DNA from: Bacteroidota bacterium | GTDB lineage: Bacteria > Bacteroidota > Ignavibacteria > UBA10030 > UBA6906 | Direction of reading: 5' to 3' | Assembly: GCA_017860555.1 (NCBI GenBank) | Contig: JAGDMJ010000247.1 | Location: 1-5,599, forward strand | Length of the DNA: 5,599 nt | Part shown: positions 1-5,469 of the stretch, one piece after another | Layout: the number at the start of each line of letters is the position of its first letter | Position numbering within the stretch: the first letter of the stretch is position 1 | The notes under the pieces: generated by a model | The model's input: only the letters and a program-made list of their open reading frames with translations | What the model was told of the DNA's origin: nothing | Database searches by the model: none | Translations under genes and position numbers: made by a program

Positions 1-482
1 GCGAGCCGCTCATACGTGTCGGAATCATATCCGGCGATCAGGAACATGTAGAAGTCGAGAAAGCTCGTCATGTCGTTATAGGCGTACGGGTTGTGACTGA
101 TCGGCCTTCCCTTTGTATAAGTAAACTGCCATGAATCATCCATCAGACGCAAGACCACACTGCTGTTCGCAGAGGCGTAGATAGGTCTCTGGCTTCCAAC
201 GAAAACTTGTGCCGAGTATTTGTTCTCTCCTTGAACCCTCTGGATGAATATGTCCAGCGTGCATTTCACCTTGTCCGGTATGTTCTCCATTCCCCACTGA
301 TAGCTGTTCACATACGTCCTGACCTCAGAAGCGAAATCGCGCAACTGATCCTTGTTGGTTGTTGACACGGCCTCGTAGTTGACATTCACGGTGCAGTCCA
401 CCTGCTGAGCCAAAAGGCGCGCGCTGACAAGGAGGAGCAGCATTGTCAGCGATATCAAGATGACCGTGGATTTTCCTGGCAT
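1..482 (-). CDS. DUF4835 / PorD-like secreted protein, 5' part only
   Basis: The reading frame starts at an ATG on the minus strand (482-480) and stays open for 160 codons to the window edge, so the C-terminal part is missing; relatives are about 290-310 residues. Residues 1-25 form a Sec signal peptide: Lys4, a hydrophobic core rich in Leu (about 7-20), and cleavage after Leu-Leu-Ala before QQVDC. The mature part matches my memory of DUF4835: 'CTVNVNYEAV' directly after cleavage, a Trp near 63 ('YQWG'), 'IFIQRV' near 78-83, 'SQRPIYAS' at 97-104, a 'WQFTYT' strand at 118-123, then 'YNDMTSFLDFYMFLIAGYDSD' features around 135-155. DUF4835 proteins are annotated in many Bacteroidota as the type IX secretion protein PorD, but their molecular role is unclear. 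Location is presumably periplasm or outer membrane. The start is supported by GAGGAAA six bases upstream. Family call is confident; the PorD role is established only by annotation. Confidence 0.85.
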   Translation of the reverse strand, partial: MPGKSTVILISLTMLLLLVSARLLAQQVDCTVNVNYEAVSTTNKDQLRDFASEVRTYVNSYQWGMENIPDKVKCTLDIFIQRVQGENKYSAQVFVGSQRPIYASANSSVVLRLMDDSWQFTYTKGRPISHNPYAYNDMTSFLDFYMFLIAGYDSDTYERL

Positions 483-486
483 GGTG

Positions 487-493
487 TTTCCTC
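487..493 (-). promoter_or_regulatory. Ribosome binding site for the DUF4835 gene
   Basis: Reading the minus strand, GAGGAAA lies about 5-6 bases before the ATG at 482. It is a good Shine-Dalgarno match at normal spacing and fixes this ATG as the start. The outer arm of a short palindrome (491-504) overlaps it. Confidence 0.7.
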
Positions 494-533
494 AGTTGAC
501 TGAGAATAAGAAAAAGCAGGGGATAACTTCCTC

Positions 534-562
534 AATATATTACTTTTGCACGAACTGGTCAA
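534..562 (-). promoter_or_regulatory. Candidate sigma70-like promoter for the DUF4835 gene
   Basis: On the minus strand TTGACC (562-557) is followed after exactly 17 bases by TATATT (539-534). Each box is close to the bacterial consensus and the spacing is optimal. Initiation would fall near 527, giving a leader of about 45 bases that contains the SD. The same stretch read on the plus strand contains TACTTTTG (541-548), which fits the Bacteroidetes -7 motif TAnnTTTG, but I see no matching TTTG at the -33 position on that strand. Confidence 0.5.
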
Positions 563-790
563 GGAATCGTGATCTGAAACCTGAGAATGGCCCTGGACCG
601 ACCCCGGTTGGCCGTAAAACGTTGAAAAGGACAGCACGACGACGGGGAACCGGGAACCTGAGACCTGTTGATTCTCGGACGGCCCGCGGCGTTGGGCTGG
701 GAAATGCGATCAGAATGAGAATGGGAAGGGGATAGGCAGAAAAATCTTTCGGCCCCTTCGTAAATTCGCACTCCCCGCAGTATATATAGT

Positions 791-797
791 AGGAGGG
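791..797 (+). promoter_or_regulatory. Shine-Dalgarno of the PorV/PorQ-like gene, long spacing
   Basis: AGGAGGG is a near-perfect SD but lies 13 bases before the ATG at 811, longer than the usual 5-9. No alternative start is possible between them: an in-frame TAG sits at 799-801 and the remaining codons are CTC, GGC and CCC. Confidence 0.55.
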
Positions 798-810
798 ATA
801 GCTCGGCCCC

Positions 811-1623
811 ATGGGAAGAAACACTGTGCTGGCACTGGTCTTCTTGGCCGCAAGAGCCATGAGCGCGTTTGAACAGGCTCCTCATGGAGCCCGGTCGATC
901 GGCCTGGGTGGTGCCACGGTGTCAGTTGCTAGTGATCTCTGGGCATCATACGTCAACCCTGCCTGCCTCTCCGCCATTCCAGGAACGAACGTCGCGATGG
1001 AGTACCTTCCCGCATTGTTCGGTATGCAGGAGTTGAAGCGGGGTGCTATTTCAGTGGGGAGACCAACGCCCATCGGCACGTTCGCTCTCTCTCTGTCGGG
1101 ATTCGGCTTTGAACTGTACACTGAAGCGGTGGCGGGAATTGCCGCTGCCCATGAGATCCATGAAGGAGTCGTTCTGGGAATTGGCGTCCGCTTCTGTTCT
1201 CTCACGATCCCCGGATACGGGAGCGATCTGGCCGTTGGCCTCGACATGGGCGTTCTGGTTCACATTTCCAGGGAGATCGCTTATGGTTGCGCTCTCCACA
1301 ACCTGAACCGACCAACGATCGGGAGTGGAGAGGAGGCTCTCCCACAAACGATGACCATGGGAGTTAGTTTTGGATTCGTATCCAACACGCTCGTTGCTCT
1401 CAGCGTGGGAAAAGACTCCCGTTACTCGTTCCGGCCCTCCATAGGCTTGGAGTATTCCATCGAAGATGTCGTATCGTTGCGACTTGGTGCTGAACATGAG
1501 CCCTCAACAGTCTCGGCGGGTATTGGCATCCGGACATCACTGCTGTCCATCGACTATGCGTACACGGGGCACCCTGATCTTGGGGGGACGCATTGCTTCT
1601 CACTGTCATTTGTCATTTCCTGA
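811..1623 (+). CDS. PorV/PorQ-like outer-membrane beta-barrel protein
   Basis: This 270-residue protein has a short Sec signal peptide (about 1-19, cleavage likely after AMSA) and no other membrane helix. Just after cleavage comes the family signature: 'GARSIGLGGATVSVASD' (27-42) and 'NPACLSAIPG' (49-58), matching the 'GARaLGMGGAfvAvadD...NPAgLa' pattern of PorV/PorQ and related FadL-like barrels. The rest is alternating short strands typical of a small barrel. The end, 'DYAYTGHPDLGGTHCFSLSF', matches the last strands of the family ('DYAY...dLG.THrfSLs'). PorV shuttles type IX cargo to the cell surface and PorQ takes part in the same system; many paralogues have no known role, and this one may be such a paralogue. 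The last residues are Val-Ile-Ser rather than ending in the usual aromatic residue. The ATG is the only possible start given an in-frame stop just upstream. It is followed at once by the HHH-barrel gene. Confidence 0.75.
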   Translation: MGRNTVLALVFLAARAMSAFEQAPHGARSIGLGGATVSVASDLWASYVNPACLSAIPGTNVAMEYLPALFGMQELKRGAISVGRPTPIGTFALSLSGFGFELYTEAVAGIAAAHEIHEGVVLGIGVRFCSLTIPGYGSDLAVGLDMGVLVHISREIAYGCALHNLNRPTIGSGEEALPQTMTMGVSFGFVSNTLVALSVGKDSRYSFRPSIGLEYSIEDVVSLRLGAEHEPSTVSAGIGIRTSLLSIDYAYTGHPDLGGTHCFSLSFVIS

Positions 1624-1625
1624 CC

Positions 1626-3605
1626 TTGAGGCGATTCACCAAAGGTCGGACAGCGGCCCTTGCATTCGGATTGGCCGTTGGCGGATGCAGCGAGGCGCTG
1701 GCACAGGACCCATCCCCCGAAAAATTCTCACCCGGACTTTCCGAAGAGGATCTCCTCGAGGTTATCGACGACGAAATCGCCTCCGAGAACATGGCGGAAA
1801 TGCTCTCCTGGCTGAGGGAGCATCCCGTCGATCTGAACAGCGCCTGGCGCGATGAGCTGCTGGCAATTCCGGGAATGCGAGATGAGGATGCGGATGCCAT
1901 CCTTCGAGCTCGTGAAAAGGAGGTGGAGTTTCAATCGGTGGTGGATCTCCGCCAACTGCCGGGAGGCGCGGAATTGATCGAGCGGATTCTTCCGTACGTG
2001 TTTGTCGGGTCCAGGAGGCCTGTCACGCCATCCAAACGGATTCCTCTTGTCGTCCTTACATCCCGGCTATCGGGTTTTCTCCCCGGTACGACACGTTCTT
2101 CCGATCCCGATATCCTTGGAGCCCCGGTCCGGTCGCTATCTCGTCTCTCTGTGCGATTCTCTGATCGTCTCAGAGCAGGCGTGCTCTTTGAGAAAGACTC
2201 AGGAGAGAGGTGGAACGACGGTTTTGTTTCGGGATACGTCTCATTCCGTGGAAACGGGGTACTCGAGCAGCTCATTCTTGGGGATTTCAATGTGGACGCG
2301 GGACAGGGGTTGGTTCTCTGGCGTGCGGGCGATGGTTGGGGTGGTGGTACAGGTGGCGCGATCCGCAGGTCTGGCGGCCGGCTCCTCCCCTATCATATGA
2401 GTGATGAATCTGGCTTTCTGCGAGGCGCAGCCGTCGTACTGAAAACCAGGCTTTCGCCGTTGCAGGTTCGCTGCGTACTTTTGCTCTCCAGGACGCCGCT
2501 CGCGGCCAATGTCAACGATAAGGGGGTTGTAACAAGCTTCTATTCGAGCGGCCTCTACAGAACAGATGCCGAGCTTGAAAAGAGGGGGATTGTCCATGAA
2601 GTCCTCGCAGGCACCCGGGTCGAAGCGAATCTCCGGGGGAGAGGTGCCATTGGTGTGACCTTCTATCGTTCCTCGTTTGGCCGGGTTGTGCAGCCCGGTT
2701 CGGGATTTGGATTTTCCGGGGAGAGGTCGCAGGTCGTCGGGACTGATGCAAGTCTTGTTCTTGGTCCAGCAAGACTGTTCGGAGAAATCGCGAAGTCGGA
2801 GGGGGGAGGTACAGGCTGGATCGCAGGCGCGACTATGCCCGTCGACACGACCGGAAAACTGAGCATCGCATGGAGGGATTACTCGATTGCTTTCAACAAT
2901 CCGCATGCACGGGCCTATGGCCTGCAGTCAATCACCACCAATGAGCGTGGGGTCTCCATAGGCTGGTTGATGAGCCTGGTTCCCGGGGTTGTGCTTCGCG
3001 GTCATGCAGATCACTGCAAAATACCCGGGAGCACATACACGAGCATCCTTCCCAGGACGTCCTCCGATATGATGGTGGAAGTGACAGCTCTCCCTGCTTC
3101 GGGAATTCGCCTCGGCTTCGCACTGCGCATGCGGAGAACTGAGGTCATGCAGGCTGTTACCGGCCTCTCAACGGGCCCCACGCGCGTTCAGGGAACGTTC
3201 GACAGGAACAGTGCGAGGATCACTGGCAGGCTGGAGCTTGCCCCGCATCTCGAGTCGAGGATCCGGATCGAGCATGTGGAATCGCGATCGTCGGTATCCA
3301 GCAAAACTGAAAAGGGAACCATGCTTTCCCAGGCCTTTCGCTACAACACCGGAAGAGTGGAGTGCGAGTGCGGTGCGGCCTTTTTTGAGTCGGAGTCCTA
3401 CAACGCCCGGCTCTACGATTATGAGGGAAATTTACATGGAGCCGTGCAGAGCCCGGCGTTGAGCGGCAGGGGCTCGAGGTGGCACATCCTCTTTTGCTGG
3501 GGGTCGTTCCCATGGGTACGCCTGGCGGCGAAGTACGCGGTATCGGTGGTGGAAAGGAGCCCGATCGCGCGGGAGTTGGGTGTGCAGGCGGAGTTCCGAT
3601 TCTGA
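1626..3605 (+). CDS. Helix-hairpin-helix domain fused to outer-membrane beta-barrel
   Basis: From the chosen TTG the protein has 659 residues. It starts with a textbook signal peptide: basic 'MRRFTKGR', a hydrophobic core 'TAALAFGLAVGG', and cleavage after ALA-26. A linker precedes a ComEA-type tandem helix-hairpin-helix region (about 60-125): 'HPVDLNSAWRDELLAIPG', then 'DADAILRAR', then 'FQSVVDLRQLPG' and 'RILPYV'. From about 140 to the end it is a large barrel with marks of a Bacteroidota/Chlorobi family: 'LILGDFNVDAGQGLVLW', 'DESGFLRGAAV', 'FNNPHARAYG...NERG', 'SYNARLYDYEG', 'PALSGRGSRW', and a C-terminal Phe ('EFRF') fitting the BAM signal. HHH motifs usually contact the DNA or RNA backbone, but the function of this fused family is not established. 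The HHH part should face the periplasm. No ATG occurs near the N-terminus. TTG at 1626 lies two bases after the upstream stop; TTG at 1593 (670 residues, behind GGGGGGA) is the alternative, overlapping the previous gene by 31 bases. Confidence 0.8.
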   Translation: MRRFTKGRTAALAFGLAVGGCSEALAQDPSPEKFSPGLSEEDLLEVIDDEIASENMAEMLSWLREHPVDLNSAWRDELLAIPGMRDEDADAILRAREKEVEFQSVVDLRQLPGGAELIERILPYVFVGSRRPVTPSKRIPLVVLTSRLSGFLPGTTRSSDPDILGAPVRSLSRLSVRFSDRLRAGVLFEKDSGERWNDGFVSGYVSFRGNGVLEQLILGDFNVDAGQGLVLWRAGDGWGGGTGGAIRRSGGRLLPYHMSDESGFLRGAAVVLKTRLSPLQVRCVLLLSRTPLAANVNDKGVVTSFYSSGLYRTDAELEKRGIVHEVLAGTRVEANLRGRGAIGVTFYRSSFGRVVQPGSGFGFSGERSQVVGTDASLVLGPARLFGEIAKSEGGGTGWIAGATMPVDTTGKLSIAWRDYSIAFNNPHARAYGLQSITTNERGVSIGWLMSLVPGVVLRGHADHCKIPGSTYTSILPRTSSDMMVEVTALPASGIRLGFALRMRRTEVMQAVTGLSTGPTRVQGTFDRNSARITGRLELAPHLESRIRIEHVESRSSVSSKTEKGTMLSQAFRYNTGRVECECGAAFFESESYNARLYDYEGNLHGAVQSPALSGRGSRWHILFCWGSFPWVRLAAKYAVSVVERSPIARELGVQAEFRF

Positions 3606-3724
3606 GATCGATTCGTCACTTTGTACATTTTCTGGCTTTGTTTTTAGTGAAATCAATGTCGCCCTGACATCCTTCTTGTCATGCCCCATCATTGGCCAAG
3701 CACAGGTCCCCATGTGCCCCTCCA

Positions 3725-3753
3725 TTGCCCCAGCCTCGGCTTTCTCTTATATT
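3725..3753 (+). promoter_or_regulatory. Candidate sigma70-like promoter for GNAT (and perhaps mnmA)
   Basis: TTGCCC (3725-3730) and TATATT (3748-3753) are separated by exactly 17 bases. Initiation would be expected near 3760, leaving a leader of about 19 bases that still contains the GGAG SD of the GNAT gene. The architecture matches the DUF4835 promoter candidate in the same window, which supports it being real. Confidence 0.5.
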
Positions 3754-3767
3754 ACGTCAAGGACAAT

Positions 3768-3771
3768 GGAG
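3768..3771 (+). promoter_or_regulatory. Ribosome binding site deciding the GNAT start
   Basis: GGAG lies 7 bases before the ATG at 3779. A TTG at 3692 is in the same frame but would precede the promoter and add 29 residues of Pro/Arg-rich sequence unlike the family, so 3779 is preferred. Confidence 0.55.
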
Positions 3772-3778
3772 TACAGCT

Positions 3779-4291
3779 ATGGAGCTTTCGACCGGGGTAT
3801 GCACCATTCGATCCTGGCAATGGTCCGACCGGGATTCGCTCGTGAAGCATGCCAATAACCGGAGGATCTGGATCAATGTCCGCGACCGGTTTCCATTTCC
3901 GTATGGGAACGATGATGCTGATCGCTGGATTGCGTTCGCCAGGAGTGCGCATCCGGAGACCAGTTTTGCTATCGCGGTGGGAGGGAAAGCAGCGGGTGGC
4001 ATCGGATTCGTCTTGCAGGAGGATGTCAACCGGATTTCGGCGGAGCTCGGCTACTGGCTGGGGGAGGAATTCTGGGGGAAGGGCATTATGACTGCGGCTG
4101 TTCGCGCTGTGACAGAGTACGCATTTGCGAATTTCGAGCTTTGCCGGCTATATGCCTCGGTCTTCGAATGGAACCATGCGTCATGCCGGGTGTTGGAAAA
4201 GGTAGGCTACGCTTGTGAAGGAACCATGAAGCGGAGCGCCATCAAAGACGGTCAGACGATCGATCAGTTCCTGTATGCTTTCACGCGCTGA
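3779..4291 (+). CDS. GNAT family N-acetyltransferase, RimJ/RimL type
   Basis: The protein has 170 residues, normal for single-domain GNAT enzymes, which transfer the acetyl group of acetyl-CoA to an amine. The N-terminus shows the RimJ/RimL-like lead-in: 'IRSWQWSDRDSLVKHANN' (10-27) and 'RDRFPFPYGNDDADRWI' (35-51). Motif A, which binds the CoA pyrophosphate, is 'LGYWLGEEFWGKGIMTAAV' (90-108) with Gly100 and Gly102 in the loop. Motif B is 'RLYASVFEWNHASCRVLEK' (123-141) followed by 'VGYACEGTMK', with Asn132 and Ser135 in the usual 'N..S..vLEK.GF..EG' arrangement. RimJ and RimL acetylate N-termini of ribosomal proteins S5 and L7/L12, but many relatives act on other substrates, so the target cannot be read from sequence. 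The enzyme is cytoplasmic. mnmA follows 59 bases downstream on the same strand, so the two may be co-transcribed. Confidence 0.85.
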   Translation: MELSTGVCTIRSWQWSDRDSLVKHANNRRIWINVRDRFPFPYGNDDADRWIAFARSAHPETSFAIAVGGKAAGGIGFVLQEDVNRISAELGYWLGEEFWGKGIMTAAVRAVTEYAFANFELCRLYASVFEWNHASCRVLEKVGYACEGTMKRSAIKDGQTIDQFLYAFTR

Positions 4292-4341
4292 ATTGCCTTG
4301 TGCCCTTGAGTGGTTTTTCCTGCTATGCAGACGGCAAGAAT

Positions 4342-4347
4342 GAGGAG
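4342..4347 (+). promoter_or_regulatory. Ribosome binding site deciding the mnmA start
   Basis: GAGGAG ends three bases before the ATG at 4351. Spacing is short but the match is strong. It supports 4351 over the in-frame GTG at 4300, which would add 17 residues unlike the family before the first beta-strand of the nucleotide-binding fold. Confidence 0.6.
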
Positions 4348-4350
4348 AAG

Positions 4351-5454
4351 ATGAGCGTCAAGAAGAGGATAGTTGTGGCAATGAGTGGAGGGGTGGATTC
4401 CTCGGTCGCGGCGGCCATGCTGGCGACGGAGGGACACGAGGTCATCGGGATCACCATCAAGACGTATGCGTACGAGGATGTGGGTGGCAACAACGGGAAC
4501 GAGAGCAGCTGTTGCTCATTGGATGGCATCAACGACGCTCGCGCGGTTGCCGCACAGTTCGGCTTCCCTCACTACGTGCTTGACTTCAGTGAACAGTTCG
4601 CCGATGCGGTGATCGAGGACTTTGTCGCGGAGTATATGCGTGGTCGAACCCCCAATCCTTGCGTCATCTGCAACAGGAAGATCAAGTGGGAAGAGCTCAT
4701 CCGGAAGGCGGACGCCCTGGGAGCAGACTACGTTGCCACCGGTCACTATGCGGGCCTCCGGAGGATTCCCGAGACCGGACGGTATGTGGTCTCCCGGGGA
4801 CGGGACAGCGGTAAGGATCAATCGTATGCCCTCTGGGCGTTGACTCAGGAGTCTCTTGCGCGTACCCTCTTTCCACTGGGGGCGTATACGAAACCGGAGG
4901 TCCGCGCGCTTGGCACAAGGCTGGGCCTGGCCGTTGCAGGAAAAGGGGAGAGCTTCGAAATTTGCTTCATCCCTGACAACAACTATGAGCGATTTCTTAA
5001 GGAGCGCATTCCCGGCCTGGAACAGAAGGTGGCCGGCGGAGAAATCATCCGCGATGGCCGGGTCGTGGGACAGCATCGCGGATTTCCCTTCTACACAATA
5101 GGGCAGCGCCGGGGTATCGGCGTAGCCGTGGGAGAGCCGATCTACGTGACCGGGATCGACCCCGGGAACAACCGGGTCGAAATCGGAAATGAAAAGACCC
5201 TCTATCGCTCAGGGTTGATCGCCCGCGACCTGAATATGATGAAGTATGAACGTTGTCCGTCCGGGCTACGTGTGAACGTCCGCATTCGCTACAAGGACGA
5301 AGGAGGGGTGGGGTCCGCAGAACAGTTGCCCGAAGGCAAGCTGCGAGTGGTTTTTGACGAGCCCCGGCGCGCCATCACACCCGGACAGTCTGCTGTCCTC
5401 TACGAGGGTGATGACCTGGTGGGCGGGGGAGTGATTGACGAGGTCCTGCCGTAG
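4351..5454 (+). CDS. mnmA: tRNA-specific 2-thiouridylase MnmA
   Basis: MnmA activates the wobble uridine U34 of tRNA-Lys, -Glu and -Gln with ATP and replaces the C2 oxygen with sulfur supplied by a cysteine desulfurase relay; it acts in the cytoplasm. At 367 residues it has the usual length. The N-terminal PP-loop is SGGVDSS (12-18). 'CCSLDGINDAR' (54-64) and 'GRTPNPCVICNRKIKW' (98-113) follow. By alignment with E. coli, Cys107 matches the catalytic Cys102 and Cys104 takes the place of Asp99. Further motifs are 'TGHYA' (130-134), 'DSGKDQSYALW' (152-162), and 'GESFEICFIPD' (199-209), whose Cys205 matches E. coli Cys199, the persulfide-carrying residue. 'FYTIGQRRGIGV' (247-258) begins the central domain, and a small C-terminal beta-barrel (about 290-367) closes the protein. 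It follows the GNAT gene and converges on the NuoB-like gene. The family call is secure. Confidence 0.97.
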   Translation: MSVKKRIVVAMSGGVDSSVAAAMLATEGHEVIGITIKTYAYEDVGGNNGNESSCCSLDGINDARAVAAQFGFPHYVLDFSEQFADAVIEDFVAEYMRGRTPNPCVICNRKIKWEELIRKADALGADYVATGHYAGLRRIPETGRYVVSRGRDSGKDQSYALWALTQESLARTLFPLGAYTKPEVRALGTRLGLAVAGKGESFEICFIPDNNYERFLKERIPGLEQKVAGGEIIRDGRVVGQHRGFPFYTIGQRRGIGVAVGEPIYVTGIDPGNNRVEIGNEKTLYRSGLIARDLNMMKYERCPSGLRVNVRIRYKDEGGVGSAEQLPEGKLRVVFDEPRRAITPGQSAVLYEGDDLVGGGVIDEVLP

Positions 5455-5469
5455 GAGGGTGATCCCCGG

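Larger units (their letters stand above)
483..810. other. Divergent intergenic region, 328 bases, no gene seen
   Basis: This stretch separates the DUF4835 gene from the divergent barrel pair. It holds the DUF4835 promoter and SD at its left end, a 14-base palindrome (CTCAGT-TG-ACTGAG, 491-504), a purine-rich stretch near 698-745 with two tandem AGAATG units (712-723), and a TATATATAGT sequence directly before the SD of the next gene. Short open frames on both strands lack SD sequences or recognisable protein features, so I treat them as chance. I found no tRNA, no strong terminator and no convincing plus-strand promoter. Confidence 0.6.
3606..3778. other. Intergenic spacer between the barrel gene and the GNAT gene
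   Basis: The spacer contains a T-rich patch (3620-3645) without a preceding stable stem, a weak inverted repeat TGACA-N7-TGTCA (3665-3681), a second weak one GCACA-N8-TGTGC (3700-3717), and a pyrimidine-rich run leading into the GNAT promoter. I see no convincing rho-independent terminator and no RNA gene. Confidence 0.45.

Noticed and set aside
578..663. Nine-base direct repeat AACCTGAGA at 578-586 and 655-663
   Set aside because: A nine-base match in about 330 bases is not rare by chance, and there is no symmetry or promoter link.
644..723. Tandem-like units GGGGAAC/CGGGAAC (644-657) and AGAATG x2 (712-723)
   Set aside because: Only two units each and imperfect; too little for a repeat array or binding-site cluster.
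460..735. Plus-strand open frame of 91 codons overlapping the DUF4835 start and the intergenic region
   Set aside because: It lacks an SD, overlaps the start of a well-supported gene on the other strand, and its Arg/Gly-rich product resembles nothing I recognise.
540..885. Overlapping minus-strand frames of just over 100 codons across the intergenic region and the PorV-like start
   Set aside because: They overlap the PorV-like signal peptide and both the promoter candidates, and their products look like random translation.
2241..2906. Minus-strand open frame of 221 codons inside the HHH-barrel gene
   Set aside because: It lies wholly opposite a recognised gene, its product has no signal peptide or domain features, and long antisense frames are expected in GC-rich coding DNA.
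3620..3717. Possible terminator or hairpins after the HHH-barrel gene
   Set aside because: The T-rich patch has no GC-rich stem before it, and the two inverted repeats have only 5-bp arms and no U-tract.
4293..4337. TTGCC...GGCAA inverted repeat and TGCTATGCA extended -10-like sequence before mnmA
   Set aside because: The arms are 5 bp with a loop of about 35 bases, and no -35 box lies at proper spacing from the -10-like sequence.
4516..5076. Minus-strand open frame of 186 codons inside mnmA
   Set aside because: It is antisense to a highly conserved gene, with no SD and no recognisable motif.
5455..5469. Bidirectional terminator between mnmA and the NuoB-like gene
   Set aside because: The gap is only 15 bases, and the best stem is a 3-bp GGG/CCC pair around TGAT.
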